Source of the DNA: Stutzerimonas stutzeri
GTDB taxonomy: Bacteria; Pseudomonadota; Gammaproteobacteria; Pseudomonadales; Pseudomonadaceae
NCBI GenBank assembly: GCA_002387205.1
Contig: DGLA01000008.1
Location: forward strand, 62,001-126,000
Direction: 5' to 3'
Length of the DNA: 64,000 nucleotides
Positions within the stretch are counted from its first letter, which is position 1; each line of letters begins with the position of its first letter. The notes under the pieces are model-generated. The model saw nothing but the letters and a program-made list of their open reading frames with translations, did no database searches and was not told the origin of the DNA. The position numbers and the translations under genes were made by a program. Below are positions 1-7,702 of the stretch, piece by piece.

Positions 1-655
1 AATGCGGAATGGCCGCCTTGGTGATCCAGAACATTGCGTAGAGGTTGGTCTTGAGCGTCCAGTCGAACTCGTCGGTGGTGATGTCCAGGATCGATTGTTC
101 ACTGTTCTGCCGCGCAGCGTTATTTACCAGAATATCCAGCCCGCCGAGCTGCTCGACAGCCTGTTCCACCATCTTCTTGCAGAAGGCCTCGTCCCGGATA
201 TCGCCCGGTAACGCGACAGCCTTGCGCCCGGCTTCGCGGATCAATCGAACGACATCCTGGGCATCGGGCTCTTCGTCAGGAAGATAGCCAATGGCGACAT
301 CCGCTCCCTCACGGGCAAAGGCGATCGCTGCCGCGCGACCGATGCCGGAGTCTCCTCCGGAGATCAGTGCCTTGCGACCAGCCAACTGGTTGCTGCCCTG
401 GTAACTGGTCTCGCCGTGGTCGGGTTTGGGCTCCATCTTTCCGGCCAGCCCCGGCCATGGCTGTGACTGTTCCGGAAAAGGCGGTTGCGGATAGATTTTT
501 TTGGGTGAACGCAGTGGGTCGGGTTGTGGCTGTTTCGAGGCGGAACCAGAATCGGCTGTCTGGCCAAGGGCCGACGCCGCCGCCCCGACGGCTACCGTGG
601 CGGCAGCGCCCTGGATCAATCGACGGCGTGAGAGTGAATGGTCATCGGAGTGCAT
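1..655 (-). CDS. Tat-exported short-chain dehydrogenase/reductase, YghA-like (partial, C-terminus outside window)
   Basis: The 218 visible residues form an NAD(P)-dependent short-chain dehydrogenase. A twin-arginine motif SRRRLIQ at residues 9-15 is followed by an Ala-rich hydrophobic stretch, so the protein is probably folded in the cytoplasm and exported by Tat. After a Pro-rich linker comes the Rossmann nucleotide loop GGDSGIG at 100-106 and the NNA motif at 178-180. The catalytic Ser-Tyr-Lys lies beyond the window edge. The linker plus the GxKMxPxPDHGE-type segment near 71-82 resembles E. coli YghA. The ATG at 653-655 is chosen because it places the Tat motif at the N-terminus. The substrate is unknown. 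The family is clear; export is inferred from the signal. Confidence 0.85.
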   Translation of the reverse strand, partial: MHSDDHSLSRRRLIQGAAATVAVGAAASALGQTADSGSASKQPQPDPLRSPKKIYPQPPFPEQSQPWPGLAGKMEPKPDHGETSYQGSNQLAGRKALISGGDSGIGRAAAIAFAREGADVAIGYLPDEEPDAQDVVRLIREAGRKAVALPGDIRDEAFCKKMVEQAVEQLGGLDILVNNAARQNSEQSILDITTDEFDWTLKTNLYAMFWITKAAIPH

Positions 656-850
656 GGCTGTTCCTTCGAGCAGCGCTGCATCGAGCGTTCCTTTGCCGGA
701 TGGCGCAAGGGCAAGGCCCAGCCATGCCGTTGGCCAGGCTTAACGTGAGTACTCAGAGTAGATGTACGTCAACGGGGCCCGTTCCCTGTCGCAGATAATC
801 GGTATCAGCCCTGTGGTCGGAGCGTCGCGCCTGGCCGATCGAGTTCCTGA

Positions 851-1180
851 TCAAGGCCAGGTAATGACACTCACTGCACCCAAGAGGCTGAGCATGCCTG
901 CCACTGGAAAAAGCGCTCGTTCACGCCAGGAGAGCACGAGCCCTACGGCGATCCCGGCGAACATGAGCTGTGCGAGGCCCACAACCAAACCGATCGAAGT
1001 GCCCAGCGCAAAGATGTCCAGCGCGAGAGCCGCCATCAACAGACCCGTAGCGAGAAGGCGCAGCCCTCGTTGTCGTGAACGCTGTAGTTCTGATGAAAAC
1101 AGCTGGCGATGATGGCGAGGCATCGCCAGGCAGAGAGCCAGCATGCTCAGGTAACTGAGCGCAAATGTCAGAACACTCAT
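851..1180 (-). CDS. DUF3325-like small membrane protein of iron-uptake operon
   Basis: A 109-residue protein with about three predicted membrane helices (near residues 3-19, 43-60 and 65-106) separated by a basic loop. It resembles the DUF3325 family, which is found next to PepSY membrane proteins and DUF3649 proteins in proteobacterial iron-siderophore loci. The ATG overlaps the stop of the PepSY gene by four bases (ATGA), which indicates translational coupling and membership of the same operon. A longer upstream reading exists but lies inside the PepSY gene. The molecular role is unknown; a subunit of, or accessory to, a membrane ferric-siderophore reductase is an inference from neighbours. 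Confidence 0.7.
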   Translation of the reverse strand: MSVLTFALSYLSMLALCLAMPRHHRQLFSSELQRSRQRGLRLLATGLLMAALALDIFALGTSIGLVVGLAQLMFAGIAVGLVLSWRERALFPVAGMLSLLGAVSVITWP

Positions 1181-2706
1181 CGGGCGAGCTCCTGACGTTG
1201 TTTTACCGATCCTGCCGACCGCGCAGACACCCGTTTCTGCTGCGGGCTGCGCAGGCCGAGCCAGGCGCACACAACCCCTATTGCCAGTAAGGTGATATCC
1301 ATAGCGGCAAGCGCGCCATCGCCTTGAGCGAGGCTGGCCACCAGGTGCGCCTCTGTTGTGATCGCGTTCAGCAGAGGCAGGCCGAGCGCAAGCAAGGCCA
1401 ACGAAACCAGCATCTGGCGCTTAAGCTGGACCGGGTGATTTCGGCGTAGAACGGCGAAGCCGGTCACTGCCAACCAGCCCAGGGCAAAGCTCCATGCCTC
1501 TGCGGAAGCTCTTGCATCCATTGAGTCAGGCAGCAACCTGTTCGCCCATAGCAGCATGAGCGAGGCAACCGGCATCCCATAGAACACCGCACCGTTCAGG
1601 GCACGAACGATCTGCAGCCCCTTGGTCTGCCGAGCCTCCCGCTTACGCAGCCAGACGGATGTGCCCGCGACCAGCATGGCGCAACCGGCCAAGCCGAGAA
1701 GGGCATACAGCACCCTGACGACGTGCCCGCCAAACTGCGCCATATGCAGCCCGACCAACCACATGTAGGCCCGGTAGCCGGTCGGGGCCACCTGTTGGTG
1801 GAGCATTTCGCCGGTCGTTGCATCGTAGTTCAAGGCATCCTGTGGCGATCCGATGCGTGAGGTATCCAGGCGACGAATGCTGACGACTGCCGAGGCATCC
1901 CCAGGATGCTCGACAATGATCCAGCCGGGGCTGGCACCGTCCCATCGCTGCCGCGCATCGGTAATGAGGCCGTCGAGTTTGATCAGCTCACCCGAGGGCT
2001 GGTTCATCTCGTTGCGGTGATAACCGCCCTGGACTTCTTCGAAGAATGCCAAGGGATCGCTGTCATAGGCGACCATCCCGCCGGCAGGCATGTAGGAGGC
2101 CACGAACACCGCAACGCCCGTATAAGCCATGATCAGATGAAAGGGCAGGCCGATCACGCCGAACAGGTTGTGGGCATCCAGCCAGGCACGCTGTCCGTTG
2201 GCTTTTGGTCTGAGGGTGAAGAAATCCTTGAATATCCGCCGATGCACGATGATGCCGGAAACCAGCGCGACCAGCATGAACATGCCCGCTAGCCCGACGA
2301 TATACATTCCTATCGTTCCGGCGTGCAGATTGTAATGAAGCGTGAAGAAGAACTCCCCGCCTACCGTTTCCGGCATGACCTCGCCAGTCCCCGGATCAAA
2401 GGTCGCGCGACCGCGTTCGCCGGAGCCATCTTCCTCCCAGCCCAGCTTCCAGTAGGGCTCACGACTGGTAGGGCCGTGCAGCCAGTAGGCATGCAGTGGC
2501 GCCTCGACGTTGGTGTTCAGCCAGCTTCTGACATGATCGGCGGTGACCGTGTTCGTCGTCTGAGTGTGCAACGCTGGGCGCATCCAGCGCTCGATCTCTT
2601 TGTCGAAGCATGCCAGCGTGCCAGCGAAGAGGATTACGAAGAGCAACCAGCTGGGCAGCAGTCCCCCCCAGGTATGCAGGCCCGCCATGGATTGACGTAG
2701 GCTCAT
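1177..2706 (-). CDS. PepSY-associated transmembrane protein, probable ferric-siderophore reductase
   Basis: A 509-residue inner-membrane protein with the PepSY-TM architecture: an N-terminal helix (about residues 12-35) after the MSLRQSMAGLHTWGG start, a long periplasmic segment with two PepSY-like regions, then helices around 145-170, 190-215 and several in the last 150 residues. Members of this family, such as P. aeruginosa FpvG, reduce ferric siderophores at the periplasmic face, probably using heme. The gene is coupled by four-base overlaps to DUF3649 upstream and DUF3325 downstream, forming a three-gene unit. The ATG at 2704-2706 is chosen over earlier in-frame codons because it gives the family's usual N-terminus and the overlap. 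No TonB receptor is adjacent in this window. Confidence 0.85.
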   Translation of the reverse strand: MSLRQSMAGLHTWGGLLPSWLLFVILFAGTLACFDKEIERWMRPALHTQTTNTVTADHVRSWLNTNVEAPLHAYWLHGPTSREPYWKLGWEEDGSGERGRATFDPGTGEVMPETVGGEFFFTLHYNLHAGTIGMYIVGLAGMFMLVALVSGIIVHRRIFKDFFTLRPKANGQRAWLDAHNLFGVIGLPFHLIMAYTGVAVFVASYMPAGGMVAYDSDPLAFFEEVQGGYHRNEMNQPSGELIKLDGLITDARQRWDGASPGWIIVEHPGDASAVVSIRRLDTSRIGSPQDALNYDATTGEMLHQQVAPTGYRAYMWLVGLHMAQFGGHVVRVLYALLGLAGCAMLVAGTSVWLRKREARQTKGLQIVRALNGAVFYGMPVASLMLLWANRLLPDSMDARASAEAWSFALGWLAVTGFAVLRRNHPVQLKRQMLVSLALLALGLPLLNAITTEAHLVASLAQGDGALAAMDITLLAIGVVCAWLGLRSPQQKRVSARSAGSVKQRQELAR

Positions 2707-2999
2707 GGGCGACTCCTCCATTCGCCAGGTAAAAAGGCTGCAAGACAGAGAAGCGCAGCCAGACCGGCGATAACTAACCAGGCGCGCCAGGCACTGCGGG
2801 CACCAAACGCATAGATCACAGCAGCGACCCAGACCGCGAAGCACAACAGACTGGCCGTAACAACGCGGTCAGCGCGGGCAAAGGGCAGGTAAGTGGTAAG
2901 AAACGCGGTGAATCCGAAAGCCAGGGCATAGCCACCCAGCATCGCAGCGCCTAACCGGCTGCCAATCGTGCAGCGCTTCTGAAAGGTCGGCATGTTCAT
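2703..2999 (-). CDS. DUF3649-like membrane protein of iron-uptake operon
   Basis: A 98-residue protein with three predicted membrane helices (about residues 18-38, 45-65 and 70-90), matching the DUF3649 family found ahead of PepSY proteins in siderophore-iron loci. A GAGG sequence lies about seven bases before the ATG. It is the first gene of the DUF3649-PepSY-DUF3325 unit and overlaps the next gene by four bases. These triads usually sit beside a TonB-dependent receptor and are iron regulated; here the upstream 470 bases hold neither a receptor nor a convincing Fur box. Its biochemical role is not known. Confidence 0.75.
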   Translation of the reverse strand: MNMPTFQKRCTIGSRLGAAMLGGYALAFGFTAFLTTYLPFARADRVVTASLLCFAVWVAAVIYAFGARSAWRAWLVIAGLAALLCLAAFLPGEWRSRP

Positions 3000-3469
3000 C
3001 GGGTGTGCCTCGTCAGTGAATTCGTTGTCTGGTCTGGTAATGCTGGCTCATGCCACTCGAGCAATGGTTTGTCAGGCATCCGTTGGAAGCGGCGCATCTA
3101 CAAGCAGAGGCGCACCGTAAAGGTCTGGGCGCTGTGGACGGTAAGTGAGTCATGCCGTCGCTGGTCCTGACGTCCGCGTCGTGGAGTTCATGAGCTTGTT
3201 ATTGTCGTGAAAACACATGCCATGGTGAGCGGGGCTTATGGCAGCGCGTTGGTGCTCTGGTTGCCTGGCATGTTAATGCGAATTAGTTGGGTTTGTAATC
3301 GCCGATCGGAAAAATTTCACCAACCAGGCAACGCTGGGTAGTCGGCTATCCCTGGCTGCTACCGTGTGCGCTTATTTCAAGGTGTCCCGACTGGCGGCTG
3401 CGCACTATCGCAAAAGCCGCTGCTCGAACATTTAGGTCGCTGGGGCCTGTCGCGATAACGAGGTGAATC
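3000..3469. other. Gene-free stretch upstream of the iron-type operon and the small acidic ORF
   Basis: These 470 bases separate two divergent units and should carry both promoters. I see no convincing ORF. A 9-base inverted repeat, GTTGCCTGG at 3260-3268 and CCAGGCAAC at 3324-3332, encloses an AT-rich segment (about 3270-3320) that is the most promoter-like part. I could not fix -35/-10 boxes with confidence, and no clear Fur box was found. Confidence 0.5.
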
Positions 3470-3676
3470 ATGCAATTTGATATGTCGGAAACGCACATCA
3501 ACATTGGCCAGTTGCTGGCTGCCAATGACGCTGGAACAGACGAGCCACTACCGGGCGATCCGGACGGAGCCAGCATCAATGACGCGCCGATGTCCGATCC
3601 GGAAGGCACGGAGACAGAGGTCAGTGATGAAGACATCGATATGTTCGAGGACGACCCGACAATTCCAACTGAGTGA
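3470..3676 (+). CDS. Small, very acidic hypothetical protein
   Basis: A 68-residue ORF with a GAGGTG sequence about five bases before its ATG. The product is extremely acidic: about a third of residues are Asp or Glu, and there are no lysines or arginines and only one histidine. No cysteine, membrane segment or signal peptide is present. It runs convergently toward the wza end of the exopolysaccharide cluster, with the terminator at 3725-3760 between them. I do not recognise a family. The ribosome binding site and strong compositional bias favour a real gene, but shortness leaves doubt. Confidence 0.5.
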   Translation: MQFDMSETHINIGQLLAANDAGTDEPLPGDPDGASINDAPMSDPEGTETEVSDEDIDMFEDDPTIPTE

Positions 3677-3724
3677 TCGTCACTGGTATCGCTTGGCCTT
3701 GGTGATTTGACCGGTTTGATAGCC

Positions 3725-3760
3725 AAAAAAACCGCAGTCGCCAAGGGCAGACTGCGGTTT
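3725..3760 (-). terminator. Rho-independent terminator of the exopolysaccharide cluster
   Basis: Arms AAACCGCAGTC (3729-3739) and GACTGCGGTTT (3750-3760) form a perfect 11-base-pair stem with a 10-base loop. On the minus strand the stem runs into a run of T residues (complement of 3725-3731). It lies 36 bases after the wza stop, so it ends the minus-strand cluster. The plus-strand small ORF would also read into the same stem. Confidence 0.92.
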
Positions 3761-3795
3761 CGATGAGGCTAAGTCAGCCTGAGGCTAGTGCACCC

Positions 3796-4884
3796 TTAAC
3801 GGTTGAACGCAGCACCAGTGCCGATGACGCTAGCAGACGGCAGCAGTTGGCTGATGAAACGGTTCCAGCGAGTGATTCCGGCCGGTCCGACAAACACGAC
3901 ATCCTGCGGCTGCAACGGGAAATGCTGAGCCAGAGCAAAGGCTGCTGGAGATTCAGCGTTCAGTTGGAACACCGTGGCTTTTTCGGTCGCGATGTTCTCT
4001 GCGCCACGAATGACGTACACCGCTTCGCCGTCGGCAGTGTCCTGGCGAATCCCGCCCGCGGTGCCGATGGCATCCATCAGGTTGAGGCTGGTGGCCTTGA
4101 ACGTCATGGCCTGCGGATTTACGACTTCACCCAACACATAGATTTTTTTCTGATCGTTATAGGGCAGATGGAGCTGATCGCCATCCTTCAGATAAACCTG
4201 ATGCAGCCATGAGTCAGGGCGATTCAGGTCATCGAGGTTGAGCATGTATTCGCGACCGTCACGCTTGAGCATCAGGCCGGAAAGATCCGCTGTCTGGGTA
4301 TCAACACCGGCCTGGCCGATGGCCTGAACGATGGTCATGGGGGCAGTCGTGACTTCTACCTCGCCTGCTGTATTGAACGCACCGGAAAGAATGATGCGCT
4401 GGCTACCGAAGCGCAGCAGGCTGACGTCAACCTGTGGGCTGTCGATGTAGTTGGCCAGTCGCCGTGAAATATCCGAACGCAGCTGTTCGATGGTCTTGCC
4501 CGCCGCCTCGATGTTGCCGATATACGGGTAGAACAGCGTGCCATCAGGACGAACCAGGCGGCCGTTTGCGTCCAGTTGCTGCTGCGGGCCCGAGGGTGCG
4601 GTCAGTTCAGGGTGATCCCAGACGGTGATATACAGCAGGTCGTTGGCGCCGATGCGATAAGCCTCGGGCTTGAAGTTCAAAAGCTCTTGCTTGCTGGAGG
4701 TACCCATGTCTGAGGAGAGGTCTCCCTTGAGCATCTCAGGCGTGATACGCATCAGCTGGACAGTGCCATCCTCTGTTTCAGCACCTTCCTTGAACTGGTC
4801 GGGATCCAGATGCTGACCAGGAGAAAAGACGCATCCCTGGAGCACCAGCACGGACGAAAAAGCGAGAGCAAACAATGGTTTCAT
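3796..4884 (-). CDS. wza: Wza-like outer-membrane polysaccharide export lipoprotein
   Basis: This 362-residue protein has a lipoprotein signal ending in the lipobox LQGC (Cys18), so it is predicted to be lipidated and placed in the outer membrane. A polysaccharide-export (Poly_export) domain covers about residues 75-175, from EAYRIGANDLLYITVWDHPE onward, followed by SLBB-type repeats and a C-terminal amphipathic helix that in Wza octamers forms the outer-membrane pore. It would form the exit channel working with the Wzc-like kinase encoded upstream. It is the last gene of the cluster on the minus strand, separated from rmd by about 500 bases, so it may have its own promoter. An AAGGATGA ribosome site precedes the ATG. 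Length is close to E. coli Wza (379). Confidence 0.92.
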   Translation of the reverse strand: MKPLFALAFSSVLVLQGCVFSPGQHLDPDQFKEGAETEDGTVQLMRITPEMLKGDLSSDMGTSSKQELLNFKPEAYRIGANDLLYITVWDHPELTAPSGPQQQLDANGRLVRPDGTLFYPYIGNIEAAGKTIEQLRSDISRRLANYIDSPQVDVSLLRFGSQRIILSGAFNTAGEVEVTTAPMTIVQAIGQAGVDTQTADLSGLMLKRDGREYMLNLDDLNRPDSWLHQVYLKDGDQLHLPYNDQKKIYVLGEVVNPQAMTFKATSLNLMDAIGTAGGIRQDTADGEAVYVIRGAENIATEKATVFQLNAESPAAFALAQHFPLQPQDVVFVGPAGITRWNRFISQLLPSASVIGTGAAFNR

Positions 4885-5381
4885 GGGGCTTCATCCTTGA
4901 CGGAATAGTTGTTTTTCACGAAGTGAAACGGCTGTATTCACCTGTAACGTGGGAATGGTCGCTCTCGAATCGCCTGCGGCATCGGATGCCTGCTGGCTAC
5001 TTCGAAATGCCGCTCCCGGGTTGCTACTGCAATGCGAGGGGAATCCCCCCGGATCTGGTGTAGAGACCTGACCTTGCACTGCCACTGGTTCGGTTGTACC
5101 GAGGCTTGCACAGTGCCTTGGAATAAGGCGGAACGGGTGCCTATCACTCACAGTAGCCATAGACCGCTACGTTTCCACGGGGTTCACATCGACAACAGCA
5201 AATGACGCACCAGGCAATCTGAAAACTGGACTGCTACGGGTCAGGCGTCTGGAACAAGCCAAGGGAAAGGCTTCATGTCGATCAGGTCTGCCCGGACCGT
5301 AGAAACTTCCAGCGCAAGCGAATGACAACACAGGCGCGAAGCGGCACCTGACGGTCTCGGCCCGCTGCCGTTGATTATTCG
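4885..5381. other. Gene-free gap between rmd and wza
   Basis: No ORF here resembles a protein; short reading frames on both strands look random. The stretch is long for the inside of a polysaccharide operon and could hold a separate wza promoter or be a relic of a deleted gene. The only structured element I see is the cluster of TTTCAC/GTGAA half-sites at 4914-4941. Confidence 0.5.
4914..4941. promoter_or_regulatory. Candidate operator of overlapping TTTCAC/GTGAAA half-sites upstream of wza
   Basis: TTTCAC (4914-4919) and GTGAAA (4923-4928) form a perfect inverted repeat with a GAA spacer, and GTGAA (4923-4927) also pairs with TTCAC (4937-4941) across a nine-base spacer. The element lies 30-57 bases upstream of the wza start, a typical operator position. 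The binding protein is unknown and no clear -35/-10 pair could be assigned. Six-base arms occur by chance several times per window, so this is tentative. Confidence 0.3.
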
Positions 5382-6293
5382 TTACTGAAAAGGCGCTTCG
5401 ATCATCCAGCGCAGCGTGTCGGACAGCGTGATAGGTGGCAGCTCGCTGATCAACGACTCGAGCTTGGTCTTGCAACCAAATAGATTTTTCACATCGGCGC
5501 TGCGCACAAAGGCCGGATTGACCCGCACATCCAGATGATGCCCGGATAATGCGGCAGCTTGCTTGAGCACGTACTGCAGGGTATAGGCCGACCCGGAACA
5601 GATATTTACGGTTTCGCCAATTGCAGCCGGCGTTTCCAGCAGGCGTCGATACGCATAGGCGACCTGCCGTACATCGCAGAAATCTCTCGCGATATCCAGA
5701 TTGCCCAGCTCGATGATTTCTGCCCTGCGCCGGGTATGGGCGACGATCTTTGGGATGAGAAACTGCTCGGCCTGGCCAACTCCGGTGTAATTGAACGGCC
5801 GGGTGATAACGAGTGGAAGACGCCTATTATAGAGTCTCGCCAGATATTCCATCGCAGCCTTGCTCACTGCGTAGTCGTTGGCAGGTGCAATCGGGGCGGA
5901 TTCATCGAGTACGCCCTCGGTAGCATTCCCATAGACATTGGCGCTGCTGGCGAGAAGGACCGCCTCGAGGCCGGGCGCTACAGTGCACAACGCCTCGAGA
6001 AGATGCCGTGTGCCCAGCAGGTTGGCGTTGTAGATCGCGTCCGGGTCCGTGTGGGCGACAAAGGAGACGGCCGCAAGGTGCACTACGTAAACCGGACGGA
6101 TCTCCATCAACAGATCTCGCAGCATTTGCGAGTCGTTGAGCGAGCAGCAATGGATGGCTGACACACCCGCAGGCAACTCGCCTTTGGGCTGGCGATAGCT
6201 GAGGCCGTGGACCTCATAGCCGTGCGCCGCAAGCTCTGCCGCCATATAGCGACCGGTAAATCCGGTTAGGCCTGTAATCAGCACTCTACGCAT
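5382..6293 (-). CDS. rmd: NAD-dependent epimerase/dehydratase, probable GDP-6-deoxy-D-mannose (GDP-4-keto) reductase
   Basis: A 303-residue extended short-chain dehydrogenase. The nucleotide loop TGLTGFTG is at residues 7-14 and the catalytic Tyr141-x3-Lys145 pair is in DYAVSK, with Ser117/118 before it. It follows gmd in the same direction, so it most likely reduces the GDP-4-keto-6-deoxymannose made by Gmd to GDP-D-rhamnose; GDP-6-deoxy-talose is an alternative. The ATG at 6291-6293 is preferred to an in-frame start 54 bases upstream because MRRVLITG is the usual Rossmann N-terminus and AAAGGGAA sits just before it. It is separated from gmd by 232 non-coding bases. The exact stereochemistry cannot be read from sequence. 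Confidence 0.85.
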   Translation of the reverse strand: MRRVLITGLTGFTGRYMAAELAAHGYEVHGLSYRQPKGELPAGVSAIHCCSLNDSQMLRDLLMEIRPVYVVHLAAVSFVAHTDPDAIYNANLLGTRHLLEALCTVAPGLEAVLLASSANVYGNATEGVLDESAPIAPANDYAVSKAAMEYLARLYNRRLPLVITRPFNYTGVGQAEQFLIPKIVAHTRRRAEIIELGNLDIARDFCDVRQVAYAYRRLLETPAAIGETVNICSGSAYTLQYVLKQAAALSGHHLDVRVNPAFVRSADVKNLFGCKTKLESLISELPPITLSDTLRWMIEAPFQ

Positions 6294-6436
6294 GATGTTC
6301 CCTTTCGATGGAGCTTGTACCTGCGGAGCTGCATCTGTCCTGTGCAACGGGGCGTCCGTCCGGTCAAGTTGCCTGACAGGCTTGCCCAGCGCTCCCGAGT
6401 CTATAGACCCATCTCCTGGCTACAACCTATGCGATA

Positions 6437-6458
6437 GGGGCAGCCATTCTGCTGCCCT
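6437..6458 (-). other. Hairpin between gmd and rmd
   Basis: GGGCAGC (6438-6444) and GCTGCCC (6451-6457) form a seven-pair GC-rich stem with a six-base loop, about 70 bases after the gmd stop. There is no T-run, so it is a candidate mRNA-stabilising or processing hairpin rather than a terminator. Confidence 0.35.
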
Positions 6459-6525
6459 TACCGTTGCGCTTGGTAGCTCGACTGGCCCGGATTGGTTGCG
6501 TGCCTGTTTTCCAGCTTCAGAGCTG

Positions 6526-7557
6526 TCAGAACGAGAAGCCTTGTTTGTTGCGGCGCATATCCGCCTCAACCATCATCCGGCACAATTGCTCCAGCGTCGT
6601 CTTCGGCTCCCACCCCAGTACTTCCCTGGCTTTTTGAGGGTTGCCAATCAGAAGGTCAACCTCGGCAGGGCGGTAGTACTTCGGGTTTACCCGAACCACA
6701 ACCTTGCCTGTCGACGCATCGATGGCCTGCTCCTGTTCACCCGACCCTGACCATTGCAGTTCGATGTCTACGGCCTTGAATGCCAGCGTCACGAAATCCC
6801 GCACGGTTTCCGTACGGTTTGTCGCAAGGACGAACACATCCGGCTCATCTGCTTGCAGCATGCGCCACATGCCTTCTACGTATTCCTTTGCGAACCCCCA
6901 GTCGCGCTTCGCGTCGATGTTGCCGAGCTCAAGAACATCCAGCAGGCCGAGTTTGATCTTCGCGACGGAGTCAGTGATCTTGCGGGTCACGAATTCACGG
7001 CCGCGCAGGGGAGATTCATGATTGAAGAGAATGCCACTGCAGCCAAAGATGCCGTAGGACTCGCGGTAGTTGATGGTCATCCAGTGCGCATAGAGCTTGG
7101 CGACACCGTAGGGGCTACGCGGATAAAACGGCGTGGTTTCCAGTTGTGGAATCGCCTGAACCTGACCAAACATCTCGGAAGTCGATGCTTGGTAGAAGCG
7201 AACTTTCGGATTCACGATACGAATCGCTTCCAGCAGATTGACCGCACCGGCACCGGTGATATCAAGGGTGGTCAGCGGCTGTTCGAATGAAACGCCAACG
7301 AAACTTTGCGCAGCCAGGTTGTATACCTCGGTTGCACCGGTACTTTGCAGCAAGCGGATACTTGAAGAGAGGTCGGTGAGGTCGTACTCAACCAGGTGCA
7401 GGTTGGGGTGCTTGTCGATACCCAGCTCTTCGATTCGCCAGAAGTTGACCGAACTGGTACGGCGGAAGGTGCCATACACGGTATAGCCTTTTTCCAGCAG
7501 CAGCTCAGCCAGATAGGCGCCGTCTTGTCCTGTGATACCCGTGATGATCGCTTTCAT
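6526..7557 (-). CDS. gmd: GDP-mannose 4,6-dehydratase
   Basis: A 343-residue enzyme that converts GDP-D-mannose to GDP-4-keto-6-deoxy-D-mannose using bound NADP. The Rossmann loop GITGQDG is at residues 7-13, the catalytic triad region is STSE (125-128) with Tyr150 and Lys154, and the strongly conserved NHESPLRG is at 179-186. Length and motifs fit Gmd closely. Its partner reductase lies directly downstream. No mannose-phosphate guanylyltransferase is in this cluster, so GDP-mannose must come from genes elsewhere, for instance those for alginate or LPS. Confidence 0.95.
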   Translation of the reverse strand: MKAIITGITGQDGAYLAELLLEKGYTVYGTFRRTSSVNFWRIEELGIDKHPNLHLVEYDLTDLSSSIRLLQSTGATEVYNLAAQSFVGVSFEQPLTTLDITGAGAVNLLEAIRIVNPKVRFYQASTSEMFGQVQAIPQLETTPFYPRSPYGVAKLYAHWMTINYRESYGIFGCSGILFNHESPLRGREFVTRKITDSVAKIKLGLLDVLELGNIDAKRDWGFAKEYVEGMWRMLQADEPDVFVLATNRTETVRDFVTLAFKAVDIELQWSGSGEQEQAIDASTGKVVVRVNPKYYRPAEVDLLIGNPQKAREVLGWEPKTTLEQLCRMMVEADMRRNKQGFSF

Positions 7558-7599
7558 TGTCTTCCCTGTTTAAGGTGGAGATTTGAGAGATGCTCTGCT

Positions 7600-7663
7600 C
7601 CGCCGCGAGGTGTGTGCGGCGGCGAGGCGGGTTGGTTCTCGTAATGAAGAGCCTGTCCCGCCT
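7600..7663 (-). other. Two GC-rich inverted repeats between the GT26 gene and gmd
   Basis: CCGCCGC (7600-7606) pairs with GCGGCGG (7616-7622), and AGGCGGG (7625-7631) pairs with CCCGCCT (7657-7663). Both can form seven-pair stems in the mRNA just ahead of gmd. Neither is followed by a T-run. They could tune expression between the two genes; no function is shown. Confidence 0.3.
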
Positions 7664-7702
7664 GAAATTCACTTGAACAACTTGTAATGTCGTGATGCCT
7701 GG

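Noticed and set aside
3270..3300. Possible Fur box upstream of the iron-type operon
   Set aside because: AATGCGAATTA-like sequence shares only a few bases with the 19-base Fur consensus and lies 270 bases from the start codon.
3325..3337. A 13-base sequence (CAGGCAACGCTGG) repeated exactly at 19825-19837, both intergenic
   Set aside because: A window of this size is expected to contain dozens of chance pairs of 13-base matches; no longer shared context or third full copy exists.
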